DNA from: Jeotgalibacillus campisalis
GTDB lineage: Bacteria; Bacillota; Bacilli; Bacillales; Jeotgalibacillaceae
Assembly (NCBI RefSeq): GCF_000829515.1
Contig: NZ_JXRR01000014.1
Span: 310,001-374,000, forward strand
Direction: 5' to 3'
Length of the DNA stretch: 64,000 nt
Shown here one piece after another: positions 1 to 14,345 of the stretch. The notes beneath the pieces were generated by a model. That model saw only the letters and a list, made by a program, of their open reading frames with translations, made no database searches and was not told where the DNA came from. Positions within the stretch are counted from its first letter, which is position 1. Each line of letters begins with the position of its first letter. A program made the translations under genes and the position numbers.

Positions 1-607
1 CGCACCTGGTCATTTAAGCGGCACTCTTGTAAACGGCTTAATGGCTCACTGCAAAGATCTTTCTGGCATCAATGGTATTCTTCGCCCAGGGATCGTGCAT
101 CGAATCGATAAAGATACCTCGGGATTGCTGATGGTTGCGAAAAATGATATGGCTCATGAAAAACTTGTTCAGCAGCTAGTCGATAAAACCGTTACCAGAA
201 AGTATAGTGCAATCGTTCATGGTTTAATCCCTCACGAGTATGGAACAGTCGATGCCCCTATCGGACGTGATCAAAAAGACCGTCAAAGCATGGCAGTTGT
301 CAACAATGGGAAAAACGCGGTTACTCATTTTCGCGTGCTTGACCGGTTTAAAGAGTTTACTTTTGTTGAATGTGAGCTTGAAACAGGCAGAACCCATCAA
401 ATCAGAGTTCATATGAAATATATAGGCTTCCCTTTAGCGGGAGATCCAAAGTATGGACCAAGAAAAACAATGGATTTAGGCGGACAGGCCCTGCATGCAG
501 GATTGCTCGGTTTTATTCATCCAAGAACAGAAGAGTATATTGAATTTTCTGCTCCTTTGCCTGATTATTTCGAAGAGCTCTTAACGCAGCTTCGAAACGA
601 CCGTTGA
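1..607 (+). CDS. rluD: Large-subunit rRNA pseudouridine synthase, RluD/RluA family (5' end missing)
   Basis: The last 202 codons of a RluA-family pseudouridine synthase; the start lies before the window, and the reading frame is open from base 2. The family isomerises uridines in 23S rRNA. The family catalytic motif HRIDKDTSG, with its nucleophilic Asp, is visible near the left edge, followed by the RTHQIRVHM motif and the usual C-terminal fold. In B. subtilis the gene at this place, just ahead of pyrR, is ylyB, a RluD-like protein. The stop codon TGA (605-607) overlaps the -35 box of the pyr promoter. Exact target uridines cannot be read from sequence. Confidence 0.93.
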   Translation, partial: APGHLSGTLVNGLMAHCKDLSGINGILRPGIVHRIDKDTSGLLMVAKNDMAHEKLVQQLVDKTVTRKYSAIVHGLIPHEYGTVDAPIGRDQKDRQSMAVVNNGKNAVTHFRVLDRFKEFTFVECELETGRTHQIRVHMKYIGFPLAGDPKYGPRKTMDLGGQALHAGLLGFIHPRTEEYIEFSAPLPDYFEELLTQLRNDR

Positions 608-632
608 CAAAACCCGATTTCAGCTTTACAAT
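604..632 (+). promoter_or_regulatory. Sigma-A-type promoter of the pyr operon
   Basis: TTGACA at 604-609 and TACAAT at 627-632 are separated by exactly 17 bases. The -35 box overlaps the rluD stop codon. It lies about 30 bases upstream of the first PyrR attenuator, where the pyr operon promoter is expected. Confidence 0.85.
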
Positions 633-659
633 AAAAAGAACGTAAATGAACGAACCCTT

Positions 660-1314
<655 letters not shown>

Positions 1315-1327
1315 AAGATCCCTTTTA

Positions 1328-1422
1328 AGTGCAGTCCAGAGAGGCTGACAAAGGAGTTGCAAGCGAACACATTCATTCGCTGCATGCCCTCTTTGTCTCC
1401 TTCTGGAGGAAGAGGGTTTTTG
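1328..1422 (+). promoter_or_regulatory. PyrR-dependent attenuator 2, between pyrR and pyrP
   Basis: The 14-base binding core at 1333-1346 is identical to that of attenuator 1. The terminator has CCCTCTT (1387-1393) paired with AAGAGGG (1410-1416), an inner CTCC/GGAG helix, and a T-run at 1417-1421. The GACAAAGG stretch after the core complements the left terminator arm, as expected of an antiterminator. Confidence 0.92.
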
Positions 1423-1442
1423 TATATAAGGAGGCAAAAAAA

Positions 1443-2774
1443 ATGGCAGCAGAAACAAAAAAGCCGGTACTCGATGTACAAGAGGTACCTAAAGCAAATC
1501 AATGGTTAACATTAAGTCTCCAGCATTTATTTGCAATGTTTGGGGCGACAGTTCTGGTACCTATGTTAGTAGGTTTGAGTCCTGGTGTTGCACTAATTTC
1601 AAGCGGACTCGGTACACTGGCCTACTTATTAATTACAAAAGGACAAATTCCGGCTTATCTCGGATCATCATTTGCCTTTATCGCCCCAATTATCGCGGCT
1701 ACAGAACTTGGCGGACCGCAGGCTGCCATGTTCGGTGCTTTTTTCGCCGGACTTGCCTATGGAATCGTCTCATTGCTCATATATAAATTCGGTGTAGGCT
1801 GGCTGACCAGAATACTGCCTCCAGTTGTTGTTGGACCTGTCATCATTGTAATTGGACTTGGTCTCGCTGGTACAGCTGTAAATATGGCGATGTATGAAAA
1901 CCCGCTAGCTCAGAATCCTCTTGATTTTGTTTACAGCGGAAAACATATCACAGTGGCTCTAATCACACTCGCTATTACAGTAATCGGTTCGATTTATTTT
2001 AAAAAATTCTTTGGACTTATTCCGATCTTAATCGGAATAACCGGGGGATATATTGCCGGTGTATTTGCAGGACTGGTGAATTTTCAGCCGGTATTGGATG
2101 CAAAATGGCTTGCTAAGCCGGACTTCCTAATGCCGTTTGTTGATTACTCTCCAAGCTTTTCTCTTGGTGCGCTTGCTCTTATGGTTCCAATCGCCGTCGT
2201 CACACTTTCAGAGCATACCGGACATCAAATGGTGGTCAGTAAAGTAGTAGGCAGAAACTTTTTAGAAAAGCCTGGTCTTCATCGTTCCATTCTTGGAGAT
2301 GGCGTTGCAACAATCATTGCTTCCTTGATCGGCGGTCCTCCTAACACGACATATGGTGAAAACATCGGCGTACTCGCAATCACAAGAGTGTACAGCGTCT
2401 TTGTTATCGGAGGAGCTGCAGTGCTTGCCATTGCATTTGGATTCATTGGGAAAATATCCGCATTAATCAGTTCCATTCCTACCGCTGTCATGGGAGGCGT
2501 ATCGATCCTTCTATTTGGTATCATCGCATCAAGCGGTCTTAGAATGCTGATTGAAGCCAAAGTGGATTTTTCATACAAAAGAAATTTAATTATCGCATCA
2601 GTGATTATGATTATTGGAGTCGGAGGAGCATTTCTCGAATTTACGCCGACCTTTACGCTTCCAGGTATGGCGCTCGCCGCAATTGTTGGCATCCTTTTAA
2701 ACCTTGTTCTTCCAGGACGCATAAAAGAAGAAGAAACGCTTTTTAATGAAGAAACCGAAAGAGAAATAGCATAA
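1443..2774 (+). CDS. pyrP: Uracil permease PyrP
   Basis: 443-residue polytopic membrane protein of the NCS2 nucleobase symporter family; it brings uracil into the cell for salvage. It has the family N-terminal QHLFAMFGATVLVP segment, many hydrophobic helices, and a PPNTTYGENIG motif near residue 300 in the substrate-site region of NCS2 carriers. ATG 1443 has AAGGAGG at 1428-1434; earlier in-frame starts lie within the attenuator RNA and are rejected. It stands between attenuators 2 and 3, so uracil uptake is under the same PyrR control as synthesis. Confidence 0.96.
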   Translation: MAAETKKPVLDVQEVPKANQWLTLSLQHLFAMFGATVLVPMLVGLSPGVALISSGLGTLAYLLITKGQIPAYLGSSFAFIAPIIAATELGGPQAAMFGAFFAGLAYGIVSLLIYKFGVGWLTRILPPVVVGPVIIVIGLGLAGTAVNMAMYENPLAQNPLDFVYSGKHITVALITLAITVIGSIYFKKFFGLIPILIGITGGYIAGVFAGLVNFQPVLDAKWLAKPDFLMPFVDYSPSFSLGALALMVPIAVVTLSEHTGHQMVVSKVVGRNFLEKPGLHRSILGDGVATIIASLIGGPPNTTYGENIGVLAITRVYSVFVIGGAAVLAIAFGFIGKISALISSIPTAVMGGVSILLFGIIASSGLRMLIEAKVDFSYKRNLIIASVIMIIGVGGAFLEFTPTFTLPGMALAAIVGILLNLVLPGRIKEEETLFNEETEREIA

Positions 2775-2785
2775 ATAACCTTTTT

Positions 2786-2894
2786 AATTAAAGTCCAGAG
2801 AGGCTTTCAAAAGGGAAGAGCAGCTGCCGCTAAATGTGATGCAGTGTATCTTTTGAACACCTTTTGAGGGCTTTTCTCAAAAGGTGTTTTTTTA
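2786..2894 (+). promoter_or_regulatory. PyrR-dependent attenuator 3, between pyrP and pyrB
   Basis: The binding core is at 2792-2805, again identical to the other two. The terminator is a perfect 12-bp stem (2857-2868 with 2876-2887) with a seven-base loop and a T-run at 2888-2893. It is the last control point before the biosynthetic genes. Confidence 0.92.
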
Positions 2895-2910
2895 TAAGGA
2901 GGCGGATATT

Positions 2911-3819
2911 GTGCATATTTTAACGATGGATGACTTAACAAATGAGGATATGCTTCAACTTTTACATCAGGCAGGAATCTATCAGCAATCCATTGAGAAA
3001 ATCCCTGATTCCTACTACGCAGCAAATTTATTTTTTGAAAACAGCACCAGAACGAAAAGCAGCTTCGAAATGGCCCAAAAAAAATTAGGGCTGAATGTTC
3101 TTTCCTTTGATGCTCAAACCGCTTCTATTCAAAAAGGGGAATCGCTCTACGATACGGTTAAAACATTAGAAGCCATCGGTGTGGATGTTGCAGTAATCCG
3201 ACATGGAGAAGACCGGTACTTTGACCAGCTCGAGGGCAGAGTAAAGTTATCCATCATTAACGGAGGGGACGGAATGGGTCATCACCCCTCTCAATGTCTT
3301 CTGGATTTGATGACGATCCACCAGGAGTTTACTGCATTTAAAGGGTTAACCATAACAATCGTTGGTGACATACGGCATAGCAGAGTAGCCCGCTCCAATG
3401 CCATGGCTTTAAAAAGGCTTGGGGCAAAAGTGCAATTTTCAGGTCCTGAGGCTTGGATGGACGGGGAGCTTTTGGAAATGGGAAACTATATAAATTTTGA
3501 TAAAGCAGTTGAAGTAAGCGATGTTCTTATGATGCTCAGGGTTCAGCATGAAAGGCATGCTTTCGGTCAATCTTTTGAGAAAGCTGAGTACCACGCTTTG
3601 TATGGATTAACTGCTGAAAGAGAAAAAAGAATGCCAATCAAAAGCATACTTATGCATCCTGCACCCGTTAACAGAGGGGTGGAAATAGCAGATGAACTAG
3701 TAGAGTGTGAGCGGTCAAGAATATTTAAGCAAATGACCAATGGTGTATTTGTCAGAATGGCGATGCTCAAATTTGTTTTACAAAAAAGGGAGGCACAAAA
3801 ACATGAATTTGTTAATTAA
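2911..3819 (+). CDS. pyrB: Aspartate carbamoyltransferase catalytic chain PyrB
   Basis: 302 residues (B. subtilis 304). It makes N-carbamoyl-aspartate from carbamoyl phosphate and aspartate, the first committed step of pyrimidine synthesis. The carbamoyl-phosphate loop STRT is at residues 45-48 and the HPSQ motif at about 125-128. GTG 2911 is preferred as start: AAGGAGG (2896-2902) is eight bases upstream, and the N-terminus MHILTMDDL matches relatives. No pyrI regulatory subunit is present, as usual in Bacillales. Its end overlaps the start of pyrC by 17 bases. Confidence 0.96.
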   Translation: MHILTMDDLTNEDMLQLLHQAGIYQQSIEKIPDSYYAANLFFENSTRTKSSFEMAQKKLGLNVLSFDAQTASIQKGESLYDTVKTLEAIGVDVAVIRHGEDRYFDQLEGRVKLSIINGGDGMGHHPSQCLLDLMTIHQEFTAFKGLTITIVGDIRHSRVARSNAMALKRLGAKVQFSGPEAWMDGELLEMGNYINFDKAVEVSDVLMMLRVQHERHAFGQSFEKAEYHALYGLTAEREKRMPIKSILMHPAPVNRGVEIADELVECERSRIFKQMTNGVFVRMAMLKFVLQKREAQKHEFVN

Positions 3820-5077
3820 GAATGTATATATAGAAGAAAGCCTGAAGGAAACGGTTGATGTAAGGATCAGAGATGGGAAAATAACAGAAATACAATCGGC
3901 TCTTTCAGAAAATCATGAAGAGATCCTGGAGGGAAAAGGATTGTTTTTATCTCCTGGCTTTGTAGATGTCCATGTTCATTTACGGGAGCCCGGTGGAGAG
4001 CATAAAGAAACGATTCAAACAGGTACACAGTCAGCTGCACGAGGAGGGTTCACCACCATTTGTTCCATGCCAAACACGAGGCCTGTTCCGGATCGGGTAG
4101 AACATGTGCAGGATCTATTTCAGAAAATAGAAGAAACAGCCGTTGTGAATGTGCTCCCTTATGCTTCAATTACCGAGCGGCAGGCAGGAAAAAATTTAGT
4201 GGATATGAGTTCGTTAGCAAAGCTTGGTGTGTTTGCTTTTACAGATGATGGTGTAGGCGTGCAGGATGCTGACATGATGCTTGAGGCAATGAAAAAAGCA
4301 GCCTTGTTAAATAAAGCTATTGTCGCCCATTGTGAAGAAAACACACTTATTCATGGAGGCTGCATGCATGAAGGTGAGAAGTCTGTAGAACTAAATCTGC
4401 CTGGTATTCCAGCTGTTTGTGAATCGGTGCAGATTGCAAGAGATGTTCTTCTTGCAGAGGCAGCGGGCTGTCACTATCACGTCTGTCATGTATCGACTAA
4501 GGAATCTGTCAGAGTGATAAGAGATGCAAAAAATGCCGGCATACGGGTCACAGCAGAAGTCACTCCCCACCATCTGCTGCTAAACGAACAGGATATTGTT
4601 GAAGCAGATGCAATGTTCAAAATGAATCCTCCGCTCCGATCAATAAGAGATCAAAAAGCACTTTTAGGAGGACTTGAAGATGGAACGATCGACTTTATAG
4701 CTACAGACCACGCACCTCATACCATGCAGGAAAAAGCTGAAGGGATGAAGCTCGCTCCATTTGGAATTGTAGGTCTTGAAACAGCCTTCACACTGCTACA
4801 TACGCGTTTTGTAAAAACGGAAAGATGGACGCTTACTCAGCTTTTAGAATGGCTGACTGTTAAACCGGCCCAAACATTCAATCTGACCTCTGGAAAAATC
4901 GAGATCGCAAAAGACGCAGATCTCGTTCTGATTGATCTGGAGAAAGAAAAAGTGATTGATTCAAATGAATTTCTATCTAAAGGAAAAAACACACCATTTA
5001 ATGGATTAAAAACAATAGGGTGGCCGGTGGCAACGATCGTTGGCGGCAGCATCGTCTGGAAGGAGAATGCGGAATGA
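3803..5077 (+). CDS. pyrC: Dihydroorotase PyrC
   Basis: 424 residues, type I amidohydrolase (B. subtilis 428). It cyclises N-carbamoyl-aspartate to dihydroorotate. The metal-binding HVHLREPG motif puts the two histidines at 57 and 59, and the ATDHAPH motif gives the catalytic/metal Asp at about 302. The start ATG lies within the last codons of pyrB, with AAGGGAGG just upstream, and the stop overlaps carA by four bases (ATGA), consistent with translational coupling. Confidence 0.96.
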   Translation: MNLLIKNVYIEESLKETVDVRIRDGKITEIQSALSENHEEILEGKGLFLSPGFVDVHVHLREPGGEHKETIQTGTQSAARGGFTTICSMPNTRPVPDRVEHVQDLFQKIEETAVVNVLPYASITERQAGKNLVDMSSLAKLGVFAFTDDGVGVQDADMMLEAMKKAALLNKAIVAHCEENTLIHGGCMHEGEKSVELNLPGIPAVCESVQIARDVLLAEAAGCHYHVCHVSTKESVRVIRDAKNAGIRVTAEVTPHHLLLNEQDIVEADAMFKMNPPLRSIRDQKALLGGLEDGTIDFIATDHAPHTMQEKAEGMKLAPFGIVGLETAFTLLHTRFVKTERWTLTQLLEWLTVKPAQTFNLTSGKIEIAKDADLVLIDLEKEKVIDSNEFLSKGKNTPFNGLKTIGWPVATIVGGSIVWKENAE

Positions 5078-6165
5078 AAAGGCAATTAATCTTAGAAGAT
5101 GGCACGATTTTTATAGGAGAAGGGTTTGGAAGTGAAGAGGAGACGGTGGGAGAAGTAGTATTTAATACAGGTATGACCGGCTACCAGGAAATTTTATCGG
5201 ACCCATCTTATTGTGGCCAGATGATAACACTAACTTATCCCCTTATCGGGAATTACGGAATCAACCGGGACGATTTTGAATCTATTCAGCCGTCGATTAA
5301 AGCACTGATTGTACGCGAAGCAGCAGATCTTCCTTCTAACTTTCGCAGTGAATCGTCAATTGACGAATTGTTAAAAGAAAAAAATATTCCGGGCCTTTCA
5401 GGAATCGATACAAGAAAACTGACTCGATTAATAAGAAAACATGGAACATTAAGAGGGAAACTCACCTCTATGGAAGTGGACGTCAATAAGGTAGTAAAAA
5501 GCCTCACCGAAATGGTACTTCCTAGAGATCAGGTGAAAAGAGTATCCACGCCGACTCCGTATCCAAGCCCTGGCAGAGGTAAGAGGGTGGTGCTTGTGGA
5601 TTTCGGAATGAAGCACGGAATTTTAAGAGAGCTAAATCGGCGCGATTGCGATGTGATCGTGGTTCCTTATACTACATCCTTCAATGTGATCCTGTCTTTG
5701 CATCCGGATGGTGTCATGTTGTCAAACGGCCCGGGAGATCCAAAAGATGTTCCGGATTCCATCGAGATGGTTCGGGAGTTGCTTGGAAAAGTGCCGGTGT
5801 TTGGTATTTGTCTTGGACACCAGCTGTTCGCTCTTGCCTGCGGAGGAGATACATTTAAATTAAAATTCGGACATCGTGGATCGAATCATCCTGTAAAAAA
5901 TTTGCACAGCGGAACGGTTCATATAACGGCTCAGAATCACGGATATACAGTCGACCCGGCCTCTCTTGCAGGTACTGCACTTGAAATTACGCATACCGCT
6001 TTAAATGATGGCACAGTTGAGGGTCTTCGGCACAAAACAGCACCAGCTTTTTCTGTGCAATATCATCCGGAAGCATCACCTGGACCTGAAGATGCGAATG
6101 GATTATTTGATCAGTTTATGACGATGATGGAGCAGTTTTTAAAGGAGGAAGTCATTCATGCCTAA
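5074..6165 (+). CDS. carA: Carbamoyl-phosphate synthase small (glutaminase) subunit
   Basis: 363 residues (B. subtilis PyrAA 364). It hydrolyses glutamine and channels ammonia to the large subunit. The class I glutamine amidotransferase triad is present: Cys at about residue 246 in GICLGHQ, and the His-Glu pair in [10 protein letters not shown] near the C-terminus. It sits in the pyr operon and overlaps carB by eight bases, so this is the pyrimidine-regulated synthase. The symbol pyrAA is also used. Confidence 0.96.
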   Translation: MKRQLILEDGTIFIGEGFGSEEETVGEVVFNTGMTGYQEILSDPSYCGQMITLTYPLIGNYGINRDDFESIQPSIKALIVREAADLPSNFRSESSIDELLKEKNIPGLSGIDTRKLTRLIRKHGTLRGKLTSMEVDVNKVVKSLTEMVLPRDQVKRVSTPTPYPSPGRGKRVVLVDFGMKHGILRELNRRDCDVIVVPYTTSFNVILSLHPDGVMLSNGPGDPKDVPDSIEMVRELLGKVPVFGICLGHQLFALACGGDTFKLKFGHRGSNHPVKNLHSGTVHITAQNHGYTVDPASLAGTALEITHTALNDGTVEGLRHKTAPAFSVQYHPEASPGPEDANGLFDQFMTMMEQFLKEEVIHA

Positions 6166-9100
6166 ACGAACAGACATACATACAATATTGGTTATAGGGT
6201 CAGGACCCATCATAATAGGGCAGGCAGCAGAATTTGACTATGCAGGAACTCAAGCCTGTCTCGCATTGCGTGAGGAAGGATACAAAGTCATCTTAGTTAA
6301 CTCAAATCCTGCGACCATAATGACCGACACAGAGATAGCGGATAAAGTCTATATGGAACCTCTAACTGTGGAATTCATCAGTCAAATTATTAGAAAAGAA
6401 CGCCCGGATGCACTTCTTCCTACTTTAGGAGGTCAAACAGCGCTGAACCTGGCAGTCGAATTATCTCAATCAGGTGTATTGGAAGAGAATAATGTAGAGA
6501 TTCTAGGAACGAAGTTATCTGCGATTCAGCAGGCAGAAGATCGTGACCTGTTTAGAACGCTCATGAATGAACTAGGTGAACCGGTTCCGGACAGTGATAT
6601 TATTCATAACTTTGAGGAAGCAATAGCTTTTGTGGATAGAATCGGCTACCCGGTTATCGTTCGGCCTGCGTTTACGCTTGGCGGTACAGGGGGAGGCATA
6701 TGCCATAACGAAGAAGAGCTGAAGGAAATCGTTTCATCCGGTTTAAAATACAGCCCTGTTACCCAGTGCCTGTTAGAAAAAAGCATTGCAGGATTTAAAG
6801 AAATAGAGTACGAAGTTATGAGAGATGCCAAAGATCATGCTATTGTCGTGTGCAACATGGAAAACATCGATCCAGTGGGCATTCATACAGGCGACTCGAT
6901 TGTAGTAGCGCCATCCCAGACGTTAAGCGACAGGGAATATCAAATGCTTAGAAATTGTTCTTTAAAGATTATCAGAGAACTTGGTATTGAAGGAGGCTGT
7001 AATGTTCAATTAGCCCTGGATCCCGACAGCTATCAATATTATATTATTGAAGTTAATCCAAGAGTCAGTCGTTCTTCAGCACTCGCTTCGAAAGCAACCG
7101 GCTATCCAATTGCAAAACTGGCAGCTAAAATTGCAGTGGGACTTTCCCTCGATGAAATGCTTAATCCAGTAACAGGTACATCTTATGCCTGCTTTGAACC
7201 TGCGCTTGACTATGTGGTTACGAAAATTCCAAGATGGCCTTTTGATAAGTTTGAAAGTGCAAAACGAAACCTGGGCACTCAAATGAAAGCCACGGGCGAA
7301 ATAATGGCTATAGGACGAACCATCGAAGAATCACTTTTAAAGGCAGTCCGATCTCTTGAAAATGATGTCTATCACTTGGAGCTTGATCAAGGGGAAAAAC
7401 TATCAGATGAGTGGATTGAAAGAAGAATCCGGAAAGCGGGAGACGAAAGACTATTCTATGTAGGTGAGGCACTGAGAAGAGGAGTTTCAATAGAGAGTAT
7501 TCATGACTGGAGTAAAATTGATCTTTTCTTTTTAAATAAGATGAAAAATATCATTCAATTTGAAGAACAAATTAAACACTACCAGACTGAAGAGGTTTTA
7601 TGGAAAGCGAAACGAATGGGTTTCTCTGATAAAACGATCGCCAAAATGTGGGGATGCTCTGAACAGGAAGTTTACGATAGAAGAAAAGAAAAGAATATTA
7701 TACCTGTTTATAAAATGGTGGATACATGTGCTGCGGAATTTGAATCAGAGACTCCTTATTTTTATGGAACGTATGAGGAAGAAAATGAGTCAATTGTCAG
7801 TGGTCGCAAGAAAGTAATTGTTCTCGGATCCGGCCCGATAAGAATCGGTCAAGGAGTTGAATTTGATTACGCTACGGTGCACTCAGTATGGGCAATAAAA
7901 GAAGCAGGTTATGAAGCGATCATTATTAATAATAATCCTGAGACTGTCTCTACAGATTTTTCGATTTCCGACAAACTGTACTTTGAACCTCTCACCCTTG
8001 AAGACGTTATGCATATTGTAGATCTTGAACAGCCTGAAGGCGTTATTGTTCAATTTGGTGGACAGACAGCTATTAATCTTGCTGACGGCCTTGTAAAACG
8101 CGGTGTAAAAATTCTAGGGACAAGCCTGGATGATTTGGACCGGGCTGAAAGCAGAGATAAATTTGAAGAAACGTTAACTGAACTTGGAATTCCTCAACCT
8201 GAAGGGAAAACAGCTGTTTCCACCGAACAGGCACTGATCATTGCGGACTCAATTGGCTATCCTGTTTTGGTCCGGCCGTCTTATGTTCTCGGCGGCAGAG
8301 CGATGGAGATTGTTTACCATAAAGAAGAACTGCATCAATATATGACCAATGCTGTTAAAGCCAGTCCGGAACATCCAGTGTTAATCGACCGGTATCTTAC
8401 AGGCAAAGAGATAGAAGTAGATGCAATTTCAGATGGGGAAAATGTGTTAATTCCGGGCATTATGGAACATATTGAACGGGCAGGAGTGCATTCGGGCGAC
8501 TCTATAGCTGTGTATCCGCCGCAATCACTTTCAGAACATCATATTCAGCAGCTTGCAGACTACACTGAAAAACTTGCTATCGGTCTGAATATTAAAGGAC
8601 TAATTAATATTCAGTATGTAATCTCTAAAGGGAAAATCTTTGTTCTTGAAGTTAATCCCAGATCAAGCAGAACGGTTCCATTTTTAAGCAAAATAACAGG
8701 CATTCCAATGGCTAATCTGGCGACAAAAGCGATCCTCGGTTCTTCACTTCCTTCACTTGGATATGGAACAGGACTCATTAAGCCGGGGTCCGGAGTTTTT
8801 GTAAAAGTACCGGTATTCTCTTTTGCCAAGCTTAGAAGAGTGGATATCACCCTTGGACCTGAAATGAAGTCGACGGGGGAAGTAATGGGGAAAGACGCTA
8901 CACTGGAAAAAGCGCTGTACAAAGGCTTGGTCGCAGCTGGAATGAGTATGAAAAATCATGGTTCTGTTCTATTGACCGTAGCTGACAAAGACAAGCGGGA
9001 GGCAGGGAATCTTGCAAGCCGTTTTCATGCGTTAGGCTATAAAATTCTGGCTACAGAAGGAACTGCAGTCATTCTCGATGAGCTTAAGATTCCTTATGAA

Positions 9101-9357
9101 ACGGTAAATAAAATTGGTCAGGGTGAAAAAACGCTGTTGGATTTCATTCAGGCAGGGGAAATTCAACTCGTCATCAACACACTCACGAAGGGCAAGCAGC
9201 CGGCAAGAGACGGATTCCGCATTCGAAGAGAGTCTGTTGAAAATAGTATCCCTTGTCTGACTTCTTTAGACACAGCAGAAGCAATGCTGAAAGTTTTCGA
9301 ATCAATGAATTTTATTATGGATCCAATGGCTGCCCCGAAACAGGAAATGGTGAGAAT

Positions 9358-9361
<4 letters not shown>
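6158..9361 (+). CDS. carB: Carbamoyl-phosphate synthase large subunit
   Basis: 1067 residues (B. subtilis PyrAB 1071). Two homologous ATP-grasp halves are evident: the N-terminal half begins with [19 protein letters not shown] and the second with [18 protein letters not shown] near residue 555. The first half makes carboxyphosphate and carbamate, the second phosphorylates carbamate. A C-terminal MGS-like allosteric domain follows; in the family it binds UMP and other effectors. AGGAGG lies just upstream inside carA. The stop overlaps pyrK by four bases. Also called pyrAB. Confidence 0.97.
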
Positions 9362-11752
<2,391 letters not shown>

Positions 11753-11772
<20 letters not shown>

Positions 11773-12361
11773 AAGCCTGCTGCGAATTGAAGCAGTATTT
11801 TTAAGACCGGAAGAGCCATTCACATGGTCATCCGGAATACAGTCGCCTATTTACTGCGACAACCGCCTGACAATGTCCTATCCGGATGTTCGAAAGGAGA
11901 TCGCACAAGGGCTGGTCGAGCTGATTCAAGATCAATACCCAGATGCACAAGTCATTGCGGGGACAGCAACAGCGGGTATTCCCCATGCCGCATGGGTGAG
12001 TGAGATCCTGAACCTGCCAATGTGCTATGTCCGCTCCTCAGCAAAAAAACACGGCAAGGGCAATCAAATAGAAGGACTCGTGAGAAAAGGTCAAAAAGTC
12101 GTGATCATTGAGGATCTTGTATCAACTGGCGGAAGCAGCTTAGAAGCAGCATTAGCACTAAGAGAAGCTGGATGCGATGTTTTGGGAATTGCTTCAATTT
12201 TTACATATGGCCTTTCAAAAGCACAGGCGGCTTTTGAAGAAGCGGGGATCCGTAATTGTTCATTAACAGACTATGAAACGTTGATCAAACAAGCGGCCGC
12301 TTTGGGGTATATAAAAGAGGAAGATCTTGATCGTTTAAAAGCTTGGCAGAAAACAGTTTAA
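11753..12361 (+). CDS. pyrE: Orotate phosphoribosyltransferase PyrE
   Basis: 202 residues, slightly shorter than the 216 of B. subtilis. It joins orotate to PRPP to give OMP. The PRPP loop [14 protein letters not shown] is at about residues 116-129, and the [17 protein letters not shown]-terminal substrate region is intact. ATG 11753 lies 20 bases before the end of pyrF, with GGGAGG just upstream. Last gene of the operon; a terminator follows at 12491-12530. Confidence 0.95.
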
Positions 12362-12490
12362 CTAGTGATGTCAGTTTATAATAAAGTCTCTGAATGGACG
12401 GCCGGTGAAGTTGGTTTCGGGGTGAAGCTTTTTTCATAACGCGCCGGATGTCATACAACTAAAGCGGGTGCAAGTGATTTTGCACAAAAA

Positions 12491-12536
12491 AGAATGCCTT
12501 CACTAAAAGTTACTCAGTGAAGGCATTTTGTCTTTT
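12491..12536. terminator. Two-way terminator between pyrE and rqcH
   Basis: A perfect 12-bp stem (12493-12504 with 12516-12527) encloses an 11-base loop. Ts follow on the plus strand, and a run of As precedes it that reads as Ts on the minus strand. It lies between convergent genes and can serve both. The rest of the 223-base gap shows no convincing gene. Confidence 0.85.
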
Positions 12537-12584
12537 ACTTTGGTGGCTCATGGTTCTAACGCTTATTCAGGATTCCGTAAATAT

Positions 12585-14297
12585 CTACGTATTCCTCTTT
12601 AACTTTAAAATTAGTTCTTCTGTTGGTGTTACAAACACGGTTTCCTGATTATCGTAAATTACATATCCCGGTTTTGCACCGCTTGGTTTCTTTACATGCC
12701 GAATTTTTGTGAAGTCTACCGGGACTGAACTTGATGCTCTTGCTTTACTGAAATAAGCTGCGATGCTGGCGGCTTCAATTATCGCTTCATTTGATGGGTT
12801 CTGATCTTTAATAACCACGTGCGATCCCGGTATGTCTTTTGTATGAAACCAAATATCATCTCTGGCTGCGGCGCGATTCGTTAAGAAATCATTTTGTTTA
12901 TTATTCTTCCCGACCAAAATCTGTAATCCATCTGAAGAAAAGTATTCTTCGAGCTTTGGTTTTACAGGTTTTGTTTTTTTCTTTTTATGCTTTGCTTTCA
13001 AGTAGCCTTCTTCTGTCAATTCTTCACGGATCTCTTCTATATCTGTAGTGGAAGCTGCTTCAAGCTGCTGCAGCAATTGATCAAAATAGCGAACTTCAAG
13101 CTCTGCTTTATTGATCTGCTGTTCGACGATGATCAAAGCATTTTTTGCTTTTTGATATTTAGTGAAGAACCGCTGAGCATTTTCTGAAGGTGTTTTTCTC
13201 GGGTCGAGCGGAACCACGATTTCTTCATTGTCTTCACTGTAGTAATTTTGTACGGTAATTTCTTTCATTCCTTTTTTTACAGCAAAAAGATTTGCCGTTA
13301 AAAGCTCTCCCTGTAATTGGTACTGATCTCCTTTTGACGCTTGGTGAAGTGTTTTTTGCAGCTTTTTAATTTTTGCTTCATTCTTATCTTTTTCGTTTCG
13401 GATAAATCTTTCAAGATCATGTCCTTGCTGTTTCACCCGGTCTCGTTCAGCTTTCCCAAAATAATACCTGTCGAGCATTTCACTTAATGAGTTAAAAGCA
13501 GTTTTCTTTGCTTTAGGGTATTGATGAAGAGGAAATAAATAATAAAAATCTTTTCCGTCATTTTGCAGGAAAGAAGGCTCGTAATCATGATTTCGAATTC
13601 TTTCTATTAAATCAAAAAAAGCAGTGGAAATGGCTTCTTTAGTGGAAAGTCCTGCACGGGCCGCAACTTCTTTTGCAAATAGCGGGGATATACCCCCGAA
13701 GAGCTGAACCATCTGGCTGTCAAGCTTACCCGTATTCCAGTCGATGCTGCTGACTAAAAGATCTTTATCCGCCTTAAACGGATTTAGTTTATGCTGTTCT
13801 GGTGGCCACTCAAAAGGAGAGCCTGGCATAATTGTTCTAACCCGATTCACTGCAGGTGACAAATGCTTAATGCTGTCGAGGATAATGGAGCGCTCTTTAT
13901 CTACGAGTGTTATGTTCGAATGTCTGCCCATTATTTCGATGATCAGCTGTTTGTAGGAAATATCCCCAATCTCATTGCGGCCTTTCACTTCAAGAACAAG
14001 AATTCTTTCCATGTCTTTTTGATAGATCGATTCAATAATTGCACCTTCCAAATGCTTTCTTAGAAGCATACAGAACATAGGCGGCTCACTTGGGTTGTGC
14101 GTTTGTTCTTTCGTTAATTGAACCCTGGAGTATGTAGGGTGTGCTGAAATAAGCAGTTTATGGTTTTTTCCTTGTGCACGAATGACGAAGATTAATTCAT
14201 TTTTAAAAGGCTGGTGAATTCTACTGATTCGCCCTCCATCAATTGTTTCCTTTAATTCATTCGTCATAGCTCTGGTAAATAGTCCGTCAAATGACAT
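12585..14297 (-). CDS. rqcH: Ribosome quality control factor RqcH (NFACT / fibronectin-binding family)
   Basis: 570 residues (B. subtilis YloA/RqcH 572). RqcH binds split 50S subunits carrying a stalled peptidyl-tRNA and directs addition of C-terminal alanine tails for degradation. The NFACT-N domain spans about 1-200, then helix-hairpin-helix and coiled-coil segments (about 290-410), and the NFACT-R domain near 440-560 with DIWFHTKDIPGSHVVIKD. Residues 97-98, Asp-Arg in B. subtilis and needed for tRNA binding, are Glu-Arg here. The older label fibronectin-binding protein comes from streptococcal relatives. Convergent with the pyr operon and divergent from yicC; the usual downstream neighbour yloB is absent. 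Confidence 0.93.
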   Translation of the reverse strand: MSFDGLFTRAMTNELKETIDGGRISRIHQPFKNELIFVIRAQGKNHKLLISAHPTYSRVQLTKEQTHNPSEPPMFCMLLRKHLEGAIIESIYQKDMERILVLEVKGRNEIGDISYKQLIIEIMGRHSNITLVDKERSIILDSIKHLSPAVNRVRTIMPGSPFEWPPEQHKLNPFKADKDLLVSSIDWNTGKLDSQMVQLFGGISPLFAKEVAARAGLSTKEAISTAFFDLIERIRNHDYEPSFLQNDGKDFYYLFPLHQYPKAKKTAFNSLSEMLDRYYFGKAERDRVKQQGHDLERFIRNEKDKNEAKIKKLQKTLHQASKGDQYQLQGELLTANLFAVKKGMKEITVQNYYSEDNEEIVVPLDPRKTPSENAQRFFTKYQKAKNALIIVEQQINKAELEVRYFDQLLQQLEAASTTDIEEIREELTEEGYLKAKHKKKKTKPVKPKLEEYFSSDGLQILVGKNNKQNDFLTNRAAARDDIWFHTKDIPGSHVVIKDQNPSNEAIIEAASIAAYFSKARASSSVPVDFTKIRHVKKPSGAKPGYVIYDNQETVFVTPTEELILKLKRNT

Positions 14298-14345
14298 TGT
14301 GTTCCCTCATTTCAAATCATTCTTTCTTCATCTTATCATTTTTTT

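Noticed and set aside
2279-2722. Minus-strand frame of 147 codons inside pyrP
   Set aside because: Antisense to a certain membrane transporter gene, without a ribosome site or recognisable protein pattern.
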